DNA of 64,000 nucleotides from Bacteroidota bacterium (GTDB lineage Bacteria > Bacteroidota > Bacteroidia > Cytophagales > Cyclobacteriaceae): positions 248,001-312,000 of the forward strand of contig JAFEAM010000003.1 in NCBI GenBank assembly GCA_018266395.1, given 5' to 3'. Every line of letters starts with the position of its first letter. Within the stretch, counting starts at the first letter, position 1. The position numbers were made by a program, and so were the translations under genes. Positions 54,871-61,555 of the stretch are shown piece after piece. The notes beneath the pieces were generated by a model. It saw nothing but the letters and a program-made list of their open reading frames with translations. It made no database searches and was not told the origin of the DNA.

Positions 54871-55314
54871 ATGCTGGAAGAGTTGCTGAAGGCGGTGCCG
54901 GTATACATATTCAGTATGGTCAAGTTCATCTTTGGACCTACTGCCGGCTTTGCGGCAGGTCTTCATTTTGTAACCACTGTACTGGTGACCGTTGCCGGCA
55001 TGATGACCGTTGTGGTGGCGCTTACCTACTTTGGCGACTATCTTATCAAGACCTTCCGAAAACAAACGCCTCCCAAGGCAGCGGCGAACAATAGCAGATG
55101 GAAGAAATATGGCTTGCCGGGGATTGCCTTCCTCACACCCTTATTATTGACACCGGTGGGCGGCACGTTGCTGGCCCTGGGTTCCGGCAGTTCCCGTGAG
55201 AAAATCATTTTCTACATGTTCGTCAGTGCCGCGGGGTGGTCTGTGGCCTTTACAAGCGTGGTTTATTTCCTTGGAGAGAAGGTATTGGAAGTTTTGCCGG
55301 AGTTTGCAAGGTGA
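54871..55314 (+). CDS. Small membrane protein of unknown function
   Basis: Protein of 147 residues with about three to four hydrophobic segments (residues 15-35, 36-60, 85-110, 118-140). LTPLLLTPVGGTLLALGSGSS is a loop rich in Gly and Pro between helices and resembles the small multidrug export protein family, but the match is weak. It directly follows upp; no functional link is evident. Confidence 0.65.
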   Translation: MLEELLKAVPVYIFSMVKFIFGPTAGFAAGLHFVTTVLVTVAGMMTVVVALTYFGDYLIKTFRKQTPPKAAANNSRWKKYGLPGIAFLTPLLLTPVGGTLLALGSGSSREKIIFYMFVSAAGWSVAFTSVVYFLGEKVLEVLPEFAR

Positions 55315-55375
55315 GATGGTTTGGGTTATGCCCATTTTCGGTTAACTTTAATAACCGCACCCCAACCTGATTTGT

Positions 55376-56131
55376 ATGAACAGCAGACTTCAGCGGCGTA
55401 TTGCCATTGGTCTATTCATTTTAGGTATCCTGCCATGTGAATCCCTTGCCCAGATATCCTTTGGATTTCAGGCGGGCGCGGTAAGCGTTACAGATAAGAA
55501 CGATCCTTATGGACTCGATAATGTCTGGCAGACCAAGACAACCGGTACAGGCACCAACAGTAATAACAGTCAGACTGATAATTCTACACAATTCTTTTCG
55601 GGAGGAACAGGCAGTTCAATTTTGGCTCATCTTACCTGGGAGGCATCAGACCACATCGGATTAACACTACTATACCGTACTACAGATTTCAAGATGACTG
55701 TCAATCATCGAACCGCGACTTCAAATTCACTTGGTGTCCAATTCAAAGTCAACTTCGTGAAGAACACTGAGAAGTTTGTGCCCTTCTTTCAGGCGGAGTA
55801 CATGTTCATGAATTCCAATCAAATGACTCAGAATGCAGCGACATCGACAACTCATCCTACCCAGTCTCAGCCAGCTTATTCCATCAATTCAAAGACTGCC
55901 CTGGGGATTGGTGGTGATCTTGGCTTGGAGTTCAAGCTCTCGCAATCCCTGGCGCTGGTAGTGGTGGGTGGCTTTCACGGGATTCAGGCTTCAGACGGGA
56001 GTGAAAACCTTAGTTCGCTGAATTATGGCAGCTATTATGCACCAACTCAGATTAGTGGAGTGTTCTTTGCTCAGTTTACCGGTGGCTTGAAGTACTACGT
56101 AGGAAAAGGAAAAAAGAAGAGGGATTTCTAA
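55376..56131 (+). CDS. Exported outer-membrane beta-barrel-like protein, copy 1
   Basis: Exported 251-residue protein (signal ends LPCESLAQ). Alternating aromatic and small residues suggest an 8-10-strand outer-membrane barrel, and the final residue is Phe, a usual barrel end. It is a paralog of the gene at 58217-58975; both share NHRTxxxNSLGVQFK-like, FVPFFQAE-type and C-terminal KKKRD(F/Y) segments. The WD40-caspase gene begins 24 bases later. Function unknown. Confidence 0.72.
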   Translation: MNSRLQRRIAIGLFILGILPCESLAQISFGFQAGAVSVTDKNDPYGLDNVWQTKTTGTGTNSNNSQTDNSTQFFSGGTGSSILAHLTWEASDHIGLTLLYRTTDFKMTVNHRTATSNSLGVQFKVNFVKNTEKFVPFFQAEYMFMNSNQMTQNAATSTTHPTQSQPAYSINSKTALGIGGDLGLEFKLSQSLALVVVGGFHGIQASDGSENLSSLNYGSYYAPTQISGVFFAQFTGGLKYYVGKGKKKRDF

Positions 56132-56155
56132 ATTGAGTTGCAAAGAGCGTTTGAT

Positions 56156-58162
56156 ATGAGAAGCATGGGCGTTTTTCTGGCATGCTGGCTAATCAGTCAG
56201 GTATTAGGGGCGCAGGTTATTCTTAAGCAGAAAATCAAACCTAACCTTGGCGCGGAAGAGATGGCTCGCGTAATCACATTCTCAACCAATTCGAAAAGGT
56301 TGGTGATTGGAGGCGACAAAGGAGCACTATCAGTCTACGAGGTTACAAATCAGGATGTCTGGAATCTGCCGTCAATGCCGGGAAAAGTGTCCGCCCTTGC
56401 GTTCAGTTTTGATAACCGCTATCTGGCTTCTGCAAGCGAAGACGGATCTTTCAGCATTTATGACTTTCAGGAATCGAAACCCCTTAAACTGAATGGGGCA
56501 ACCGGCATCGTCAGGGCGATCGCCTATAATCCGAGTGGACGCACGCTGGCTACCGGAAGCGAAGACGGCAGAATCAACATCTGGGATGTGGCCACACGGG
56601 AGAAAATAACCCACTTTCAGGGCCGGAAGGAGAAGGTCCTTTCGCTGGCCTTTGCCCCGGATGGTAAACTGCTTGCCTCAGGCTCGGCAGACAACACCGT
56701 ATTCCTGTGGAACACGGAAACCGGTACCACCATCAATAGCTTTCTTGGTCATCAGGATTGGGTGCGTGCGCTGAGTTTCAGTGCTGATGGAAAAACGCTG
56801 GCCACAGGCAGTTATGACAGGACGATCAAGCTCTGGGATATTCAGGCGGGAGCACTGAAAGCAACTTTTGCTGCCAACAGAGACTGGGTGACCGATCTTC
56901 ATTACAGTCCGGATGGTCAATATTTGCTAAGTGGCGGAGGCAAGGGGGAAGTACTGGTGTTGGATCCTTACGGGAAAGTAATTCAACGGTTGACAGGATT
57001 TGGTGCCCTGGTAAGTGCTGCCAATTTTTCATTTGATGGCAAATGGATGGCTGTTGCAGATCTGACGACATCCGTTTCATTGTACGACTGCAGTGCGCTG
57101 AACATCACACCATGGAAACCTTTTGACGTGACTCCGCCCAGCATTGCAATTTTGAGTCCCAAGCTGCTCAGTACGCGTGACGCTTCAACCGGTTTTCGGA
57201 AATCGACAGTACATCAGCCAACAGTCAGACTGCTGCTGGAAGTAACCGATTTGAACGGCGTGAAAGCAGTGATGGTAAATGACACCAGATTGACTGCGGA
57301 CCCCAACACGGTAGACCGGTATCCCATGGAGTTTTCCGTCCCTCTCAATTCGGAAAAGACCATCACCATGAAAGTGACCGACAATTCCGGAAACGTAGGA
57401 GAGGAGAAGCTGATCATCGAACACAAGCGCTTCAGCGGAAGTATTGATGCCGACAAGTATCATGCAATCCTAATTGCTGAACAAGACTATCAGGATCCGT
57501 CCATACAGGATTTGGATCAGCCAATGAAGGACATGCACCGGTTGAGGGATGTGCTGCTATCGCGATATTCGTTCAAGCCGGAGAATGTGATGGTGCTTGA
57601 AAATCCGGACCGGAATACATTGTATGCAAAGTTTGATGAGCTGCAATCCAAGCTGGACAAGCTGGACAATTTGCTGATCTTCTATGCCGGCCACGGCTAT
57701 TGGGATGAGCAACTGGAACAGGGATATTGGCTGCCTTCAGATGCGGCGCCCAACAAGCGATCATCGTGGTTGTCCAACGGAAGTCTCCGTGACTACGTCG
57801 GAGGGATCGGATCCCGGCATACGCTGTTAATTACAGATGCATGTTTTTCCGGCGGTATTTTCAAGACCCGCGCTGTTTTTGAAAATGCCTCCACGGCTAT
57901 TGAAACATTATATCTCAGGAAAAGCCGGAAGGCTATGACCAGCGGGACACTTGAGAAGGTGCCGGACAAAAGCGTCTTTGTAGAGTCCCTGCTGCGTAAG
58001 CTCGAAGAGAATCAGGAACCTTACATAACTGCCGAGGAATTGTTCAGCGGCATCCGGAGGGAGGTTATTGAAAGGAGTCCCAACAACCAGGTGCCGCAGT
58101 ACGGCGAGGTGGGCCAGACAGGAGATGAGGGCGGGGAATTTATTTTTATCCGGAAGAATTAG
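56156..58162 (+). CDS. Exported WD40-repeat / caspase (C14) protein
   Basis: 668 residues: a signal peptide (MRSMGVFLACWLISQVLGAQ), a WD40 beta-propeller of about seven blades (about 25-330; GKLLASGSADNTVFLWN and GKTLATGSYDRTIKLWD are two), an Ig-like linker (about 340-430) and a C-terminal caspase-like peptidase. The catalytic dyad is visible as His513 in YAGHGYWDE and Cys563 in TDACFSGG. The WD40-then-caspase order and the export signal are unusual, because most bacterial caspase-like proteins I know are cytoplasmic. The frame extends to a TTG at 56138; ATG 56156 gives the cleaner signal. It lies between two paralogous barrel-like proteins on the same strand. Confidence 0.9.
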   Translation: MRSMGVFLACWLISQVLGAQVILKQKIKPNLGAEEMARVITFSTNSKRLVIGGDKGALSVYEVTNQDVWNLPSMPGKVSALAFSFDNRYLASASEDGSFSIYDFQESKPLKLNGATGIVRAIAYNPSGRTLATGSEDGRINIWDVATREKITHFQGRKEKVLSLAFAPDGKLLASGSADNTVFLWNTETGTTINSFLGHQDWVRALSFSADGKTLATGSYDRTIKLWDIQAGALKATFAANRDWVTDLHYSPDGQYLLSGGGKGEVLVLDPYGKVIQRLTGFGALVSAANFSFDGKWMAVADLTTSVSLYDCSALNITPWKPFDVTPPSIAILSPKLLSTRDASTGFRKSTVHQPTVRLLLEVTDLNGVKAVMVNDTRLTADPNTVDRYPMEFSVPLNSEKTITMKVTDNSGNVGEEKLIIEHKRFSGSIDADKYHAILIAEQDYQDPSIQDLDQPMKDMHRLRDVLLSRYSFKPENVMVLENPDRNTLYAKFDELQSKLDKLDNLLIFYAGHGYWDEQLEQGYWLPSDAAPNKRSSWLSNGSLRDYVGGIGSRHTLLITDACFSGGIFKTRAVFENASTAIETLYLRKSRKAMTSGTLEKVPDKSVFVESLLRKLEENQEPYITAEELFSGIRREVIERSPNNQVPQYGEVGQTGDEGGEFIFIRKN

Positions 58163-58216
58163 GGGCTATCAAATCATTTTAGTTCCCTATTATTACGATT
58201 CCTAACCTGAACCTAC

Positions 58217-58975
58217 ATGTTGCATTCACCCCTGAGGCTGTTGCTTCTTGCAATTATTATGTTCCTTTTTCTCACACCACTTGAGTCCCTCGCACAATTT
58301 TCCTTTGGATTGGAAGCTGGAACTGGTATTAACACCGATAACTCCGGCCCATTGGTGCCCTATGCACTCAGCACACAGTGGCCACTTAAATCAAGTACAA
58401 CATCGACAGAAGGTGACGCGCTCTGGTTTTATGATAAGGGATCTGCCTTATCCATTTCAGGCATTATTACCTGGGAAGCGTCCGCTCATTTTGGGCTATC
58501 GGCGGTTTTTCGTTCGCTGAATTGGACCATGAATGCCAATCACCGCACTTCCTCCATGAACTCAGTTGGATTGCAATTCAAATTCAACTTTGTCAGAAAC
58601 ACAAAGAAATTTGTACCCTTTGCGCAAGCGGAATTTATGGCCATCAATTCCAATCATCTTTCGCAGCAAAAGGCCGCTTCACCCACTTATCCTCAGCAGG
58701 TTCAGCCCGCTTTTGAACAGTCTTTCACTACCAATTTGGGAGTGGGGCTCGATCTTGGGGGTGAGATCAGCATCAGTCAGCCATTTTCCATTGTTCTCAA
58801 AGGTGGCCTTCATGGAGTGCAGATTGCTGTACCTGACAAGGACAAGGATTTCACCCGCTCTCTGGACTATGGGGTATATTTACCACCAGGGGGGCTTGAC
58901 GGAGTAGTCTTCGCACAACTTACAGCCGGCATAAAATATTATACTGGTCGAACCAAGAAGAAGAGAGACTATTAG
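58217..58975 (+). CDS. Exported outer-membrane beta-barrel-like protein, copy 2
   Basis: 252 residues, signal peptide ending TPLESLAQ, and the same layout as the protein at 55376-56131, including NHRTSSMNSVGLQFKFNFV, FVPFAQAEFMAINSN and the C-terminal RTKKKRDY. It begins 54 bases after the caspase gene on the same strand. The two copies have diverged mainly in their N-terminal and loop segments, which may be surface-exposed. Confidence 0.72.
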   Translation: MLHSPLRLLLLAIIMFLFLTPLESLAQFSFGLEAGTGINTDNSGPLVPYALSTQWPLKSSTTSTEGDALWFYDKGSALSISGIITWEASAHFGLSAVFRSLNWTMNANHRTSSMNSVGLQFKFNFVRNTKKFVPFAQAEFMAINSNHLSQQKAASPTYPQQVQPAFEQSFTTNLGVGLDLGGEISISQPFSIVLKGGLHGVQIAVPDKDKDFTRSLDYGVYLPPGGLDGVVFAQLTAGIKYYTGRTKKKRDY

Positions 58976-58984
58976 GCTTAGATA

Positions 58985-59890
58985 TCAATGACCTGGCTCG
59001 TCAGGCAGCATTTCGATATCCCTGATTAATACCCTGCTGGCGATTTGCTGACCTGTCTTTGTGGCGGCGAGTCCGCCCAATGCCGTTTCCTTGTAACGGG
59101 TTTCCATACTCGCACCGATTTCTCCCATAGCCTCGATGACTTCATCGACTGGAATGACACTGCTGACATCTGCGAGCGCAATTTGTGCTGAACTATTGGC
59201 AATGGCGGCCGCACTTGCATTCCGCACCACGCAAGGCACTTCAACTAATCCAGCCACAGGATCACACACAAGGCCGAGCATGCATTGCACGGTTATGGCA
59301 ACAGCATTGAAAATCTGATCGGTGTTGTCGTTCAAACAATAAACGATTGCCCCTGATCCCATAGCTGCTGCGGTTCCGGTTTCTGCCTGGCATCCGCCCA
59401 CCGCACCTGCTATGGATGCCTTTTGTTCCATGATCAATGCTATGCCTGCGGCAAGCAGCATCGCCTCCAATATTTTCTTGTCGGGAATGTCATGAATTTC
59501 CTGGAGCGTGAACAATACGCCCGGCATGATCCCGCTCGCACCGGCTGTCGGGGCAGCAACGATACGCCCCATGCACGAGTTGACTTCCTTGGCCGCCAGA
59601 GCCCTGGAAATCAGCTGTTGAAATTCTTTCGACAGAACCGGTGTGGGATAACGGTAGACTTTTTTTGCCCCGTTGTTGATCATTCCGGAGCGGGAGGCCA
59701 TGTCTTCCTCCAGCCCTGTTTTCACCGCTTCCTTCATCACGGTCCATGCTTCGTCCAGACCTTTCCAGATTTGGGCTTCAGTGCGACCCTTTTGCTCGAT
59801 TTCATATTCGAGCACTACCTCCACCAATGTTTTCTGGTTGTCCTGGCTGTACCGCTTCCAACCCTCAAATGAATCAAACAGGAATGCCAT
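58985..59890 (-). CDS. L-serine dehydratase alpha subunit, stand-alone
   Basis: Catalytic alpha subunit of iron-sulfur serine dehydratase, 301 residues. APTAGASGIMPGVLF and the cluster cysteines in VGGCQAE, LGLVCDPV and VPCVVRN are present. No beta-subunit gene is adjacent; the fused enzyme at 34933-36531 has both domains. It may pair with a beta subunit encoded elsewhere or act alone. Convergent with the barrel-like copy 2 gene. Confidence 0.88.
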   Translation of the reverse strand: MAFLFDSFEGWKRYSQDNQKTLVEVVLEYEIEQKGRTEAQIWKGLDEAWTVMKEAVKTGLEEDMASRSGMINNGAKKVYRYPTPVLSKEFQQLISRALAAKEVNSCMGRIVAAPTAGASGIMPGVLFTLQEIHDIPDKKILEAMLLAAGIALIMEQKASIAGAVGGCQAETGTAAAMGSGAIVYCLNDNTDQIFNAVAITVQCMLGLVCDPVAGLVEVPCVVRNASAAAIANSSAQIALADVSSVIPVDEVIEAMGEIGASMETRYKETALGGLAATKTGQQIASRVLIRDIEMLPDEPGH

Positions 59891-60036
59891 AAAATGAATG
59901 AAGGACGAAGTTAGGATAATTTTTGTCGTTGGAACGGGAGGGAATTGAGGCGCCTCAGGTGCCGGAGGCCAGCCGGTAAAAAGTGAATTCCTCGAAGTGG
60001 TTCAAATTCCTATCTTCCCGGCGAAATCAAGAATCC

Positions 60037-61416
60037 ATGAAATACATTTTAGCCGTTGTCGTGCTGTCACTTCTCACCTTGCAGATAGCATCAGCCCAAA
60101 CCCAGGATGAGCAGACCATCCGGCAGATTTTCAACAAAGCCCTTGCGGAAGGGAAGTCCTACGAAATGCTGGATTACCTGAGCAACAAAATCGGGCAACG
60201 GCTCAGCGGATCTCCGGGAGCAGCAGCTGCGGTGGAGTGGAGCCGCCACGTGATGCAGGATTATGGGTTCGACTCCGTATGGCTGCAGCCAGTGATGGTG
60301 CCGCATTGGGTTCGTGGTCAGAAGGAAATCGGAAGAATCGTCAATTCGAAAAAGATGGGGACAGTCGATGTGAATGTCTGTTCACTGGGTGGCTCTGTAG
60401 GGACAGGTCCCGATGGACTTGTGGCCGGCGTGGTGGAAGTAAAGTCTTTTGAGGAACTGGCCCAGCTGGGGACAAAGAATGTTCAGGGCAAGATTGTCTT
60501 TTTCAACCGTCCCATGGATCCCACGCAGATTAACACTTTCGCTGCCTATGGCGGGGCAGTCAACCAGAGAGGCGCAGGTGCTTCGGAGGCAGCAAAATAT
60601 GGAGCAGCGGCAGCGCTGGTGCGGTCGATGGGCTCCAATCTTGAAGACTACCCGCACACCGGCGGGATGAGGTATGCGCCGGAGCAAGGGAAGATTCCGG
60701 CACTTGCCATCAGCACCCGGCATGCCGAATTGCTCAGCAAATTACTGAAGGAAGACAAAGGCATTCAGTTATACCTGGAGTCACACAGCGAAACGCTGGA
60801 GGATGCGCCGTCGTTCAACGTCATCGGAGAAATCAAAGGGTCAGAATATAAAGATGAAATCATTGTGGTTGGCGGTCACCTCGATTCATGGGACCTGGGG
60901 CAAGGAGCACATGATGACGGTGCCGGCTGTGTGCAAAGCATCGAGGTGCTGAGGATATTCAAGACGATGGGATACAAACCGAAACGTACCATCCGCGCCG
61001 TGATGTATATGAACGAGGAGAACGGATTGCGCGGAGGCACGAAATATGCGGAGATCGCGCAGAAGCAAAAGGCAAAACACATTGCCGCCATTGAATCAGA
61101 CCGCGGCGGGTTTGCGCCGAGGGGGTTCACCATCAGCGCCACGCCGGCAGAGCGGAGCAAGATTCAATCGTGGAAGCCGCTCCTGGAGCCCTATGGGTTG
61201 TCTGATTTCTCACAGGAGGGCGGCGGCGCGGACATAGGGCCGTTGGGCCCTTTGGGTACCGCGACGATCGGCTTCCTCCCGGATTCGCAGCGCTACTTCA
61301 GCTATCATCATACCAGTGAAGACACCTTTGACAAGGTTGACAAGCGCGAGCTGGAACTGGGGTCGGCCTCGATGGCCGCACTTGTGTACCTGATCGACAA
61401 GTACGGCCTGAAGTAA
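60037..61416 (+). CDS. M28 zinc aminopeptidase with PA insert
   Basis: Exported aminopeptidase of 459 residues (signal MKYILAVVVLSLLTLQIASA). A PA-like insert domain (about 110-250) precedes the peptidase core. Zinc ligands and catalytic residues of M28 are in order: GGHLDSWDL (His), AHDDGAGC (bridging Asp), MNEENGLRGG (catalytic Glu), ESDRGG (Asp) and YHHTSED (His). The frame starts at 59983, but ATG 60037 directly precedes the signal peptide. Digests peptides in the periplasm or outside the cell. Confidence 0.93.
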   Translation: MKYILAVVVLSLLTLQIASAQTQDEQTIRQIFNKALAEGKSYEMLDYLSNKIGQRLSGSPGAAAAVEWSRHVMQDYGFDSVWLQPVMVPHWVRGQKEIGRIVNSKKMGTVDVNVCSLGGSVGTGPDGLVAGVVEVKSFEELAQLGTKNVQGKIVFFNRPMDPTQINTFAAYGGAVNQRGAGASEAAKYGAAAALVRSMGSNLEDYPHTGGMRYAPEQGKIPALAISTRHAELLSKLLKEDKGIQLYLESHSETLEDAPSFNVIGEIKGSEYKDEIIVVGGHLDSWDLGQGAHDDGAGCVQSIEVLRIFKTMGYKPKRTIRAVMYMNEENGLRGGTKYAEIAQKQKAKHIAAIESDRGGFAPRGFTISATPAERSKIQSWKPLLEPYGLSDFSQEGGGADIGPLGPLGTATIGFLPDSQRYFSYHHTSEDTFDKVDKRELELGSASMAALVYLIDKYGLK

Positions 61417-61555
61417 ATTCCGGCTTTCCAACTCTCGGCAGTCGCATCCTGACTATAAATCAGGGCGCTATGGGGTTACCGCAGGCCCCATTATAGGATT
61501 GATTTTATGGTATCTTCATCCTTGAATGCGAAATTTGCATCCATACCCCTTTTGC

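Noticed and set aside
54334-55065. Minus-strand frame of 243 codons
   Set aside because: Antisense to upp and the small membrane protein gene; no recognisable domain.
56156-58162. WD40-caspase gene as part of a defence island
   Set aside because: The protein has a signal peptide, and no nuclease, cyclase, restriction or other defence genes are nearby, so an intracellular abortive-infection role is not supported.
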